Positions 8,633 through 16,401 of a stretch of 64,000 nucleotides of DNA are shown here, one piece after another. Position 1 is the stretch's first letter, and each line of letters opens with the position of its first letter. The position numbers and the translations under genes were made by a program. The DNA is taken from contig OMYN01000005.1 of the NCBI GenBank assembly GCA_900315265.1, forward strand, positions 1 to 64,000, given 5' to 3'. A model generated the notes under the pieces. The model saw only the letters and a list, made by a program, of their open reading frames with translations, made no database searches and was not told where the DNA came from. The DNA is from an uncultured Eubacteriales bacterium (GTDB lineage: Bacteria > Bacillota > Clostridia > Lachnospirales > Bianqueaceae).

Positions 8633-8869
8633 TCACCATCGGAAGTCCTCCGGGATTCCCCTGCTGTCCAGATACTTTTGCCTGGCCTCTTCGCGCTCCA
8701 CATCGGTGCCCGCTGTTTTGTATTTCGTATAAAGCTCGCGGTCACACATGGTATTCAGCTTTCGCTCCAGATCCGTTCGGATCCTTGCCTCATTTTCATC
8801 GAATCCGAAGAGATGGAACTTAACCAGATCGATGAAAAGCTCATATGGTATCTGTACGTTTTTCTGCAT
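8633..8869 (-). CDS. Small conserved mobile-element protein of unknown function (often labelled complexin-2-like)
   Basis: The 78-residue, highly charged product begins MQKNVQIPYELFIDLVKFHL and ends RGIPEDFRW. Near-identical small proteins recur beside RepA-like ATPases and relaxases in Lachnospiraceae mobile elements, where the automatic name complexin-2 is misleading. The predicted structure is mostly helical. Its location between repA and mobV suggests an accessory role in replication or transfer. An AGGAGATAAC site precedes its ATG. Confidence 0.75.
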   Translation of the reverse strand: MQKNVQIPYELFIDLVKFHLFGFDENEARIRTDLERKLNTMCDRELYTKYKTAGTDVEREEARQKYLDSRGIPEDFRW

Positions 8870-8882
8870 CGTTATCTCCTCC

Positions 8883-8963
8883 GTGACAGTTGTGACGGCT
8901 GTGACAGTTATTTCTATAGCGGTCCGGTATCTGAAAAACCGTCGCAGCTGTCACAGCCGTCAC
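8883..8963. repeat. Candidate iteron origin: 9-base repeats forming a 16-base inverted repeat
   Basis: Three tandem 9-base units, GTGACAGTT, GTGACGGCT and GTGACAGTT, run from 8883 to 8909. Related units in the opposite orientation (GTCGCAGC, TGTCACAGC, CGTCACGC) occupy 8941-8964. The two blocks contain a perfect 16-base inverted repeat, 8892-8907 with 8948-8963, around a 40-base AT-richer centre. The array lies between the RepA-like gene and the small conserved gene, where a replication origin for the excised circle would fit. Confidence 0.55.
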
Positions 8964-8968
8964 GCTTA

Positions 8969-10201
8969 TTATTCTTTCTTTTCTGTTTCTTCCTTCGGCT
9001 TCATCTTCGTCAGCTTTATGCATCTGCCGAAATGAGATCTCGTGCTTTCATACCGGATGCCGTATTCGTTAAACAGTCGTTCCGCGCTGACATTCAGCTT
9101 TCGTCCGAGTGAGTTCGCCGCGATCAAAATATCGGGATCAATTTTCTTCAGGTCTTCCAAAAGCAGTGATGCTGGTCCTTCCACTCTAATCGTGTTGTCA
9201 GTGAACAATCCCGAAACTGCTTCCAGCACCGGATCCGGCGGTTCCTTCCAGGGCTCGGTCTCAGCGGAAACGAATTTCCAGAAGCACCTCTCCTGATCGA
9301 ATTCGAGACTCAGTTCCTGATCCTGCTGATCCCTGCCGACGATGGAGAGGACCGCCGTCCTGTCCGTTCTCTTTTTCTTTTTCAGGACAAATGCCCCGTC
9401 AGCTGCACCTAAAAGACCGTTCGTGCCGGAGATCATATCGAAGCTGTCCTCTGCCTCCATCTTCCTCGTATGATGAACGATCAGGAAGCAGATGCCATAC
9501 TTGTCAGCGAAGGCCTTCAGGCTTTTGATTACTTCATAGTCTCTGGCATAGCTGTACTGCTCGCCGCCGAGTTCACGGATCCTCTGCAGGGTATCGATGA
9601 TAATCAGCACCGTATCCGGATGTCTTGTAATGAACTGCTCCATCTGTGCCTCAAGACCGTCTGCCATGCTCCTGGCATCTGTCGCAAGATACAGATTGTC
9701 AGTGCCTTCCACATCAAACATCCGGGACAGCCGTTTCTGGAGTCTTGCATAGTCATCTTCGAGAGCCAAATACAAAACAGCTCCCTGCCGCACTGGGTAC
9801 TCCCAGAGTGGGATACCAGCCGCGACATGATAGGCCAGCTGGGCCATGAAGAAGGACTTTCCGACCTTTGGCGATCCGGCAAAAATATAAGTTCCCGGAT
9901 AGAGAAGGCTTTCCACGACCGGCACCTTCGGCTCGTACACCCGGTCGTAGAGTTCCGTCATGGAGATCTCCTGAAGCGAGCTCTTATCCGATTTCTTTTC
10001 ACTTTCCTCCACCGCTCCGGATTCGATCGAATCTGAATTCAGGGCGGCAGAGTTTGATCTCTGGCGAGCCTCCGGGCCGGCAAAGTTTTCGTTGCCGGCC
10101 AGAGCCTCATTTGCTATACTTGACTTGTCATTACATAGATGCTGTCCCGTGGCTGTTCCAGCAGTCACATCCGGGGCGGCATTTTCCTTGTTTAATGCCA
10201 T
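8969..10201 (-). CDS. repA: RepA-like RecA-fold ATPase (hexameric helicase type)
   Basis: The 410-residue protein resembles RepA of RSF1010 and AAA_25 ATPases that unwind plasmid origins. A low-complexity N-terminus (1-75) precedes the RecA core with Walker A GSPKVGKS (109-116), Walker B VLIIIDTLQ (about 196-204), a LIVHHTRK segment and an SGTNGLLGAADG loop. The C-terminal 90 residues resemble a winged-helix segment. It overlaps the mobC-like gene by 10 bases. The 9-base repeat array just downstream is a plausible target. Confidence 0.85.
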   Translation of the reverse strand: MALNKENAAPDVTAGTATGQHLCNDKSSIANEALAGNENFAGPEARQRSNSAALNSDSIESGAVEESEKKSDKSSLQEISMTELYDRVYEPKVPVVESLLYPGTYIFAGSPKVGKSFFMAQLAYHVAAGIPLWEYPVRQGAVLYLALEDDYARLQKRLSRMFDVEGTDNLYLATDARSMADGLEAQMEQFITRHPDTVLIIIDTLQRIRELGGEQYSYARDYEVIKSLKAFADKYGICFLIVHHTRKMEAEDSFDMISGTNGLLGAADGAFVLKKKKRTDRTAVLSIVGRDQQDQELSLEFDQERCFWKFVSAETEPWKEPPDPVLEAVSGLFTDNTIRVEGPASLLLEDLKKIDPDILIAANSLGRKLNVSAERLFNEYGIRYESTRSHFGRCIKLTKMKPKEETEKKE

Positions 10202-10524
10202 ACACCGTCCTCCTTCATTCCGTCCATCACTTCGGTCATGAACCGGATAAGATCGAGCAGATACGGACTCACCGCGCCGCCTGCCGTGATCCGCTCCAGT
10301 TCAGTTTTAATCGCCGCCATTTCATCCTTCAGGGCCTTGTAGACCTTCGGATTACCCTGCACTACGACGTCCCTGTTCAGGAGCCGATTCGCAATGAAAT
10401 CCCGCTTGCAGAGCCCGGAGATGTGAACCATCCGTTCAAAGAGTTCGTCCTCCTCCGGCGACATGTTAAAGGTCACGGCCTTGCTCCTCCAGTTACCGTA
10501 TTCATCCAACTTTCTCTTCGACAT
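10192..10524 (-). CDS. mobC: MobC-like relaxosome accessory protein
   Basis: The 110-residue product has a ribbon-helix-helix-like start (KAVTFNMSPEEDELFERMVH), then LCKRDFIANRLLNRDVVV and a helical C-terminus. Proteins of this pattern help relaxases bind oriT and are encoded with them in mobilizable elements. It overlaps the integrase gene by 23 bases at its start and repA by 10 at its end, so translation of the three is likely coupled. Confidence 0.72.
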   Translation of the reverse strand: MSKRKLDEYGNWRSKAVTFNMSPEEDELFERMVHISGLCKRDFIANRLLNRDVVVQGNPKVYKALKDEMAAIKTELERITAGGAVSPYLLDLIRFMTEVMDGMKEDGVWH

Positions 10525-11635
10525 TGTTCCTGTCTCCCTCCTTTTTGTTTGTTTCCTGATTCAGTTCCCGTGCATCATTGAGCCGGTCCGCCATTTCTGT
10601 CTGTCGGCTGGGGAACAGATGCGTATAGTGGTTAGTGATATGCTCACTCTCGTGACCGACACGATCGCCGATCGCCTTCGCCGTAAACCCCATATCCACA
10701 AGCAGAGAGATATGGGAGTGCCGCAGATCATGGACACGGATCTTTTGTACACCGGCCGCTTCGCTTCCTCGTATCATCTCCCGGTACAGTCCATGCTTCG
10801 TGAACTGGAAGATCCGGTCGCGTTTCCCGATGTGATAAAACATCTTCAGGCAATCCTTCATCTCTTCACACAGGAAATCCGACATGATAATCACTCTGTT
10901 GCTCTTAGGCGTTTTCGGTGTCGTGATCACATCTTTGCGCTGCAGCCGCTGATAGGATTTGTTGATTCGCAGCGTCTTTTTCCCGAAATCAAAGTCCTCC
11001 GGCGTCAGCGCCAGCAGCTCACCTTCCCGGATCCCTGTCCAGTAAAGAAGCTCGAATGCGTAATAGAACATCGGCTTATCCATCACGGCTTCCGCGAACT
11101 TCAGATATTCTTCTTTCGTCCAGAACAACATTTCCCGGCTTTCCTCCGCACCCATTCCGCCTGCCTTATTGGCCGGATTGATGGAGAGTTCATAATAGCG
11201 GGTGGCATGGTTGAAGATGGATGAGAGCGCGGCGTGGATCGTTTTCAAATACGTCTGGGAATATGGTTTCCCGTTCTGTCCGATCATCGTCCGCAGTTTG
11301 TTCTGCCAGGTGATAACATCCCGTGCCGAGATCTCACTCATCTTCTTATCGCCGAAGAATGGGAGAATTTTCGTCCGCACGATATGCTCTTTCGACAGCC
11401 AGGTGTTCAGCTTCAGCCGCGGCTTCATATCCGCCTCATACAGCTCCCAGAATTCCGAGAAGCGCATATCGACATCGGCCTTTTCCTTGATCTTGAACTT
11501 GCGTTCCCATTGTTCTGCCTCTTTCTTTGTGGCGAATCCGCGCTTCATCTTCTGGCAGCGCCTCCCGGTCCAGTCCACGTAACGGAACTGTACATACCAT
11601 TTACCGGAATCCTTCTCTTTATAAGCAGGCATCAT
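10502..11635 (-). CDS. int: Tyrosine recombinase (element integrase)
   Basis: The 377-residue protein integrates and excises the element. It has an AP2-like arm-binding N-terminus (KWYVQFRYVDWTGRR), a SAM-like core-binding domain (about 60-155) and a catalytic domain. The catalytic residues visible are Arg203 in TGIREGELLAL, a Lys near 241-244, His302 and Arg305 in HDLRHSH, His328 in GHES and the nucleophile Tyr337 in NHYTHLF. All are present, so the enzyme looks intact. The ATG overlaps the xis stop codon (ATGA) behind an AAGGAGGTGAG site. Confidence 0.95.
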   Translation of the reverse strand: MMPAYKEKDSGKWYVQFRYVDWTGRRCQKMKRGFATKKEAEQWERKFKIKEKADVDMRFSEFWELYEADMKPRLKLNTWLSKEHIVRTKILPFFGDKKMSEISARDVITWQNKLRTMIGQNGKPYSQTYLKTIHAALSSIFNHATRYYELSINPANKAGGMGAEESREMLFWTKEEYLKFAEAVMDKPMFYYAFELLYWTGIREGELLALTPEDFDFGKKTLRINKSYQRLQRKDVITTPKTPKSNRVIIMSDFLCEEMKDCLKMFYHIGKRDRIFQFTKHGLYREMIRGSEAAGVQKIRVHDLRHSHISLLVDMGFTAKAIGDRVGHESEHITNHYTHLFPSRQTEMADRLNDARELNQETNKKEGDRNNVEEKVG

Positions 11636-11832
11636 CTCACCTCCTTCGCTGCCGCATCCGCAGTTCCGTAAAACTGATCGTAGAAATACTTCCGGTCAAT
11701 TCTTCCCTGCATCGTGATAAATCCCTTCTTTTTAAGCTCCTTGTTCATCCGCTGAATTACCTTATAGGCGTATGCGGTGGAAATACCCATCACTTCTGCA
11801 ACCTCTTCAGCACTTAAAAACAGTTTCTCCAT
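11632..11832 (-). CDS. xis: Excisionase-like small HTH protein
   Basis: The 66-residue product has a MerR/Xis-like winged helix (LFLSAEEVAEVMGISTAYAY) and a basic wing. Such proteins direct the neighbouring integrase toward excision. Several in-frame ATGs lie upstream; the one at 11832 is chosen because GGAGGAACGT stands directly before it and the family starts MEKLFLSAEE. It overlaps int by four bases. Confidence 0.82.
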   Translation of the reverse strand: MEKLFLSAEEVAEVMGISTAYAYKVIQRMNKELKKKGFITMQGRIDRKYFYDQFYGTADAAAKEVR

Positions 11833-12048
11833 ACGTTCCTCCATCTGCATTTTTACCATTCCTGTTTACAGTTACTGCCGTTCTTCCCTCCCCGGTTTCC
11901 TGGCAGGCATATCCCCTTTTCGGTGCTGTGTCGTCTCCGCTGCGCTGTATGCAGCTTCGCGCTCCCCTTTCGGATCATAGCGGTATCATCCGGTTCAGAC
12001 GGTCATTCAATTGTGTTTACTAAGCGTTTTCGCTTAGTTCTTTGTTCT

Positions 12049-12077
12049 AATATACTATACATATTCGTTTAGTTCAA
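12049..12077 (-). promoter_or_regulatory. Predicted promoter for the xis-int-mobC-repA operon
   Basis: On the minus strand TTGAAC (12072-12077) and TATATT (12049-12054) are 17 bases apart. An operator-like half-site overlaps the -35 box and the palindrome at 12019-12038 follows the start site. The leader to xis is about 210 bases. Confidence 0.65.
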
Positions 12078-12134
12078 GATTGGCTGTGCTCTCCTTTTCT
12101 TAAAATTCTCTAAACTTTTACGCTTAATTTCTTC

Positions 12135-12163
12135 TTGATGTCTCCTGTTGTTCGTGCTATACT
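12135..12163 (+). promoter_or_regulatory. Predicted promoter for the XRE regulator
   Basis: TTGATG (12135-12140) and TATACT (12158-12163) are 17 bases apart, about 30 bases before the regulator start codon. The half-site CGCTTAATTT ends five bases before the -35 box, which would allow autoregulation. Confidence 0.65.
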
Positions 12164-12195
12164 TTATAAAACAGATTTGTTTAGGAGGGTATGCC

Positions 12196-12678
12196 ATGGC
12201 AATCGCTGAACGTATCAACTATTTCCGCAACAAATGCGGTATGACCATGAAATATCTCGGTCAAAAGCTTGGTTATGCCGAGAAATCTGCCGATGTACGG
12301 GTTGCGCAGTATGAGGCCGGTACCAGAAAGCCCAAAGAGGACACCGTCCGGGCACTGGCTGAGATTTTTGATGTTGCACCGGCTGCACTGGATGTCCCCG
12401 ACATTGACAGTTACATAGGCATCATGCACACCCTTTTCACACTGGAAGACCAGTACACAATCCACGCCGAGCTGATTGACGGCGAACCTGTGCTCCGGTT
12501 TGGCACGGACATCAAAAAGCGCTCACATCTCTGGGATCTTTTTTATTACTGGGCTGCAGAAGCAAGCCGCCTCCAAAACGGCGAGATCACCGAAGAGGAG
12601 TACAACAACTGGCGTTATCACTATCCGAGATTCGACAAGGGAAATATGTGGGCGAAGGTACCGCCCGAGTTGAAATGA
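12196..12678 (+). CDS. XRE-family transcriptional regulator of the mobile element
   Basis: The 160-residue product has an N-terminal HTH (ERINYFRNKCGMTMKYLGQK to about residue 60, with VAQYEAGTRKPKEDTVRALAEIF) and a C-terminal region of unknown ligand or multimer function. The ATG at 12196 follows TTAGGAGGGTATGCC. It is transcribed divergently from xis-int across an array of CGCTTAG-type sites, the usual arrangement for a repressor that keeps an element integrated. It ends at the terminator at 12720-12762, close to the proposed attR. Confidence 0.85.
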   Translation: MAIAERINYFRNKCGMTMKYLGQKLGYAEKSADVRVAQYEAGTRKPKEDTVRALAEIFDVAPAALDVPDIDSYIGIMHTLFTLEDQYTIHAELIDGEPVLRFGTDIKKRSHLWDLFYYWAAEASRLQNGEITEEEYNNWRYHYPRFDKGNMWAKVPPELK

Positions 12679-12719
12679 TTCCGGAACAGATCCAATGAAA
12701 AATCCATCCCGAAACGCAG

Positions 12720-12762
12720 AAAACCCTGCCGAACTTCACTTGCGTCAGTTCGACAGGGTTTT
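12720..12762 (+). terminator. Terminator after the XRE regulator
   Basis: The stem AAAACCCTG-CGAAC pairs with GTTCG-CAGGGTTTT with one unpaired base on each side. The T run is short (TTTT), so efficiency may be moderate. It lies about 40 bases past the stop codon. Confidence 0.7.
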
Positions 12763-12832
12763 AAGATCTTATGAAACCATATACCCCGAAGGTCAATGGC
12801 AAAACATGCCTTCAGAATAATGGCGACAGAAT

Positions 12833-12854
12833 AAATGCTATCAAAATGCTATCA
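12833..12854 (+). repeat. Candidate attR: imperfect direct repeat copy 2
   Basis: This copy reads aaatgctatcaaaatgctatca and is followed by aaaac. It contains two perfect atgctatcaaaa-type units 11 bases apart and matches the copy at 3660-3681 at 19 of 22 positions. It lies 80 bases from the 3' end of ansA. Confidence 0.45.
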
Positions 12855-12933
12855 AAACAACCTTGGGCATCCGAAAAAGTCAGTATTTATGCGGCTTCCC
12901 GGACATGCCTTCATTATTCGTACTCTCTTGTGA

Positions 12934-13941
12934 TTACTGTCCTCTGCTCATGAGTATGTCACGGGCGATCGTGGTGGTGAATAGGGAACGGATCTTCTCA
13001 GGTTCTTTGGTTTGTCCCAGGATCCACATCAACTTGGTCACGGTCGCCTCCAGCGTCATATCGCCGGATTCAAGGACACCGAACTCAGTCTTAGCGACGT
13101 GGCCGGAATGATAAACGGTGATATCCGAGCCTTCGTAAATAGCCTGGGTGGTCAGGACGATGGTCTTTCCGCGGCGGATCAGTTCCTGCAGACAGCTGTG
13201 GAAATTATATTTGTCCCCTTCCGGGATGCCTCCCACACCGTAGCTTTCCAGCACGAAGGCGTCATACTCATTGGCAGCCATTTTCAGAATATTCGCGTCG
13301 ATGCCGGGGATCAGTTTCAGAACAAAGACACGGGGATCCATCTTGTCATAAAAACGGCAGGGGCCCTCTTCCAAAGGCGCTGGGATATACTGCACGATAC
13401 TGTGATCCTGGATCGAGGCGATCTCCGGATAATTGATGCTGCTGAAGGCATTGAAACTCTTGGTGTTCATTTTACGGGCCCGGGTCCCCAGAATGACCTT
13501 GCCTCCGAAGACGATGCAGATTCCGCGGGCCTGGTCACAAGCCGCATAGCGGAGACTGTCCAGAAGGTTTTCTTTGGCATCCGTCACGTCCATGCTGATC
13601 GGTCTTTGAGATCCGGTGATGACGATCGGTTTGCGGCTGTTCTGGATCAGATAAGACAGAGCTGCTGCCGTGTAGGCCATAGTATCCGTACCATGGGCGA
13701 TCACAAAGCCGTCATACTGATCATAATACGATTTGACTGCCCGGCTGATCCTGACCCAGTGATCCGGGTGGATATTGGTGCTGTCGATGTTCATCAGCTG
13801 TACCGTATCGATGGTACAAAAATCGGTGGCCGACGGAATGTACCTGAGAAGCTCCTCGGACGAAAGCATAGGGGTCAGCCCGTCTTCGGTCGCTTTACAG
13901 GCAATCGTTCCGCCGGTCGCTAGTAAAAGGATCTTTTTCAA
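12934..13941 (-). CDS. ansA: Type I L-asparaginase
   Basis: Asparaginase hydrolyses asparagine to aspartate and ammonia. The 335-residue product has no signal peptide and matches cytosolic type I enzymes. Visible catalytic elements are the nucleophile Thr in ATGGTIAC (about residue 12), the second Thr-Asp pair in HGTDTMAYTAA, and the Lys in MDVTDAKENLLD. It is the last gene of the Gfo/Idh-TIM-nagA-mscL-ansA run, starting seven bases after mscL. The mobile element entered just past its stop codon and left the coding sequence intact. Confidence 0.95.
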   Translation of the reverse strand: MKKILLLATGGTIACKATEDGLTPMLSSEELLRYIPSATDFCTIDTVQLMNIDSTNIHPDHWVRISRAVKSYYDQYDGFVIAHGTDTMAYTAAALSYLIQNSRKPIVITGSQRPISMDVTDAKENLLDSLRYAACDQARGICIVFGGKVILGTRARKMNTKSFNAFSSINYPEIASIQDHSIVQYIPAPLEEGPCRFYDKMDPRVFVLKLIPGIDANILKMAANEYDAFVLESYGVGGIPEGDKYNFHSCLQELIRRGKTIVLTTQAIYEGSDITVYHSGHVAKTEFGVLESGDMTLEATVTKLMWILGQTKEPEKIRSLFTTTIARDILMSRGQ

Positions 13942-13948
13942 TTGTTTA

Positions 13949-14332
13949 TCAGTCTTTCTTTAACGAATCGCGGATCTCAGTCAGAAGTTTGACTTCTTCG
14001 GAAGGTTCTGCCGGAGCTGCGGGTTCTTCTTCTTTCTTGTGATGCAGTTTATTGATCCCTTTGACCATCAGGAAAATGACCAGAGCGATCAGAAGAAAAT
14101 CAATGATGTTCTGGATGAACAGACCGTAATTGATCGATGCGTCGCCGACCTTGATAGCCAGAGAAGAGAAATCGACCTTGCCGATGATCAGGCCGATCAC
14201 GGGCATCAGGATATCGTTGACCAGTGAGTTAACGATAGCCGTGAACGCGGAGCCGATGATCATGCCGACAGCCAGGTCCATTACGTTGCCGCGGGAGATG
14301 AACTCCCTGAACTCTTTTGCGAATTTACTCAT
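13949..14332 (-). CDS. mscL: Large-conductance mechanosensitive channel
   Basis: MscL forms a homopentameric pore that opens under membrane tension and protects against hypo-osmotic shock. The 127-residue product has the conserved N-terminal amphipathic helix ([20 protein letters not shown]), TM1 with [18 protein letters not shown], a short periplasmic-side loop and TM2 ([19 protein letters not shown]), then a charged C-terminal helix. Its start codon overlaps the end of nagA by eight bases, which ties its translation to the sugar operon. That placement is unusual for a stress channel. Confidence 0.96.
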   Translation of the reverse strand: MSKFAKEFREFISRGNVMDLAVGMIIGSAFTAIVNSLVNDILMPVIGLIIGKVDFSSLAIKVGDASINYGLFIQNIIDFLLIALVIFLMVKGINKLHHKKEEEPAAPAEPSEEVKLLTEIRDSLKKD

Positions 14333-15515
14333 TTTTTTCTACCTTCCTGTAGATTATTTTTCCTCCCACCATGGTGAGAAGGATGTTTATGGATTCGTCG
14401 AAGAAGATCAGATCGGCCAGCCGCCCCTTCTCCAGGGTGCCGGTCACATCTTCCTTTCCTATAATGGCAGCCGGCCTTGCGGTCATCATGTCGATGGCTT
14501 CGGGAAGGCTGACATGTGCCATATTGATCATTGTGCGCACCAGACGGTCGCAGGTAGCGACGGAGCCGGCAAAAGCTGACCGGTCCGGAAGCTTGGCAAC
14601 GCCATCTTCAATAATGACTTTCTGGCCGTTCTCAAGGCTTCCCAGGATGCTCTCCCCGTCCGGCTGTCCTGCTCCTCTGGAAGCATCTGTGATCAGACAG
14701 GTCCTTTGAGGTCCGATGAAACGCATGACCATCTGCAGTAAAGGAGCCGGCAGATGACAGCCGTCCGCGATGATCTCTACGGTCAGTTCATCGATCAGGT
14801 AAGCGCTCTCGATCACACCCGGATAGCGGAAACCGCCCTTTCGGGTAATGGTCGAGCAGCCGGAATACAGGTGGGTCACATGGGTGAAACCATGTTTGAC
14901 TGCTTCTTTGACCTGGTCATAAGTTGCATTGGAGTGCCCGATCGAGGGAAGGATGCCGCGGCCGCGCAGAAATTCGGCCATTTGGAGCGCTCCTTCGACC
15001 TCCGGCGCAATGGTCCAGCGCACGATATAAGGACAGGCATCAGCCAGCATTTTATATTCGGCAGGATCTGGTCTGCGGATGTATTTGGGATCCTGAGCCC
15101 CGGCCTGCTGGGGGCTTACATAAGGCCCCTCCAGATGAAGCCCCAGAAAACGGGCTCCCTCCCGCTGATCTTTGACTTGGTCATAGACTTCGAATGTTTT
15201 CAGAAGTTCCTTTCGGGACGCGGCCAGAGTGGTAGGAAGCATGTCGGTCGTGCCGTGGGAGGCATGAAAGGCAGCTGCGCCTATATAGGCATTGGGGGTG
15301 GCGTCCATGAAGTCGCAGCCGTTTCCACCGTGCAGGTGGATGTCGATAAAGCCGTGGGACACGTAATGGCCCCCGGCGTCAAGGACGAGGCAGTCTGTCG
15401 CGTTCGAAAAAGCACCTTTAGGTCCGATCTCTACGATACGGTCCTGGTTGATCAGGATCTCCGACGGACGGATCCGGCCGGATTGGACCAAGTTTGCATT
15501 GATTATTTTAATCAT
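14325..15515 (-). CDS. nagA: N-acetylglucosamine-6-phosphate deacetylase-like amidohydrolase (copy 1)
   Basis: NagA removes acetate from GlcNAc-6-phosphate. The 396-residue protein has the metal-dependent amidohydrolase motifs: HLHGG for HxH, HLEGPY with the metal Glu, [16 protein letters not shown] and the catalytic Asp in [17 protein letters not shown] replaces the THLFNAM of classical NagA, so the substrate may be a different acylated amino sugar. The ATG at 15515 overlaps the stop of the preceding isomerase gene (ATGATTAA) behind AGAGG. A second, more classical copy is at 18637-19791. Confidence 0.85.
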   Translation of the reverse strand: MIKIINANLVQSGRIRPSEILINQDRIVEIGPKGAFSNATDCLVLDAGGHYVSHGFIDIHLHGGNGCDFMDATPNAYIGAAAFHASHGTTDMLPTTLAASRKELLKTFEVYDQVKDQREGARFLGLHLEGPYVSPQQAGAQDPKYIRRPDPAEYKMLADACPYIVRWTIAPEVEGALQMAEFLRGRGILPSIGHSNATYDQVKEAVKHGFTHVTHLYSGCSTITRKGGFRYPGVIESAYLIDELTVEIIADGCHLPAPLLQMVMRFIGPQRTCLITDASRGAGQPDGESILGSLENGQKVIIEDGVAKLPDRSAFAGSVATCDRLVRTMINMAHVSLPEAIDMMTARPAAIIGKEDVTGTLEKGRLADLIFFDESINILLTMVGGKIIYRKVEKNE

Positions 15516-16401
15516 AAAAAGCCTCTGTGACAAGTCCTTTTAAAGCAGACATACTCTCCCGGCAGGCATCTTCCCCTCCGGCGCTGAAGGAACTTCCGCC
15601 GGGATGGGTCAGCAGATCGCCTGTGATCGCTGTCCGGCTCCCCGTTACTTTGCGGTAATGCGTTTCCAGCGACAGATAGTCCTGATAGCCCAGCTCTTTC
15701 AGAGCCTGCAGGATCCCCTTGAAATCAACCGAACCGGTACCGACTTTGACACAGACCGGACCCTGCCCGGTAAGAACCGCGTCTTTGATATGGACGTGGG
15801 CAAGATACGGTTTTATGGCCTCCAGGCCGTCCGGATAAGGGATTTCCTTCTGAGGATCGTAGATATCGTTGCCGGGGTCGTATATGGCACCTGCGGCAGG
15901 AGAATCCAGCATTTCCAGGAAAGAAGCCAGCTGCCGGTGATCGGTAACGGTGACCGAAGGGTCGCATTCAAAAAGGAGGCGGATCCCTTCTGAGGAGGCT
16001 TTTTCCAGAAACGGCTGATACCATGCAGCGATCTCTTGAAGGACCTGTCGGGAGGTTACTTGTCCGGGATGATCGGACAGGAAGGTAAAACAGCGGATAG
16101 ACCTGACTTCCAGAAGGCTGGCGGCATGAATCAGCTTTTCGAACTTTTCCGTTAATGCCTTAGAATCCTCTTTGGCCTGCGTGAACGTACATTTGGCAAA
16201 GGAAGAGGCAAGGTCGGAGACTGCCAGCCCCTGATGGGCCAGAGTGCGCCGTATCGTTGTAAGCTGAGTGTCCGACATCTCTTCCGGCGGCAGTCCTTCC
16301 ATCGTCCGGATCTCGATCCCGTCCAGCCTATATTCCCTTGCAAAGGAAACGACACGTAACAGATCCTGGGAATATTCATCCGAGATTATGGATAATTTCA
16401 T
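15508..16401 (-). CDS. TIM-barrel sugar isomerase/epimerase family protein
   Basis: The 297-residue product belongs to the xylose-isomerase-like TIM-barrel fold. The visible metal-site pattern is EIRTMEGLP early in the barrel, LLFECDPS for the central Glu, YDPGNDIYD, HVHIKDA and the closing LSLETHY with the second Glu. These residues bind a divalent ion in family members that isomerise or epimerise sugars and keto-acids. It overlaps the Gfo/Idh gene by four bases and nagA by eight. The exact substrate is unknown; with its partners it probably processes a modified amino sugar or glycoside. Confidence 0.82.
   Translation of the reverse strand: MKLSIISDEYSQDLLRVVSFAREYRLDGIEIRTMEGLPPEEMSDTQLTTIRRTLAHQGLAVSDLASSFAKCTFTQAKEDSKALTEKFEKLIHAASLLEVRSIRCFTFLSDHPGQVTSRQVLQEIAAWYQPFLEKASSEGIRLLFECDPSVTVTDHRQLASFLEMLDSPAAGAIYDPGNDIYDPQKEIPYPDGLEAIKPYLAHVHIKDAVLTGQGPVCVKVGTGSVDFKGILQALKELGYQDYLSLETHYRKVTGSRTAITGDLLTHPGGSSFSAGGEDACRESMSALKGLVTEAFYD

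Larger units (their letters stand above)
11833..12195. promoter_or_regulatory. Divergent control region of the element with an operator array
   Basis: This 363-base gap between xis and the regulator gene carries no supported gene. It has a perfect ACTAAGCG-TTTT-CGCTTAGT palindrome (12019-12038) and further half-sites CGTTTAGTTC (12066-12075) and CGCTTAATTT (12121-12130). The half-site at 12066 overlaps the -35 box of the xis promoter and the palindrome lies just past its start, so the XRE regulator probably represses xis-int there. Bases 11840-12000 show nothing I can assign. Confidence 0.65.
3660..12854. mobile_element. Integrative mobilizable element (MOBV relaxase, tyrosine integrase) with imperfect end repeats
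   Basis: The region between ansA and the GH125 gene holds the integrase, excisionase, MobC-like, RepA-like and MOBV relaxase genes, plus cargo and an XRE regulator. No conjugation (type IV secretion) genes are present, so it can be mobilised only with help. The ends are proposed from a 22-base imperfect direct repeat, aaaYgctatcaaaNNgctatca, at 3660-3681 and 12833-12854 with three mismatches. Both copies lie in intergenic DNA and the second is near the integrase end, as expected. The exact boundaries are inferred. Confidence 0.65.

Noticed and set aside
8881-8964. CRISPR-like repeats
   Set aside because: The 9-base units are contiguous and inverted around a centre, without spacers, which fits an origin or binding array.
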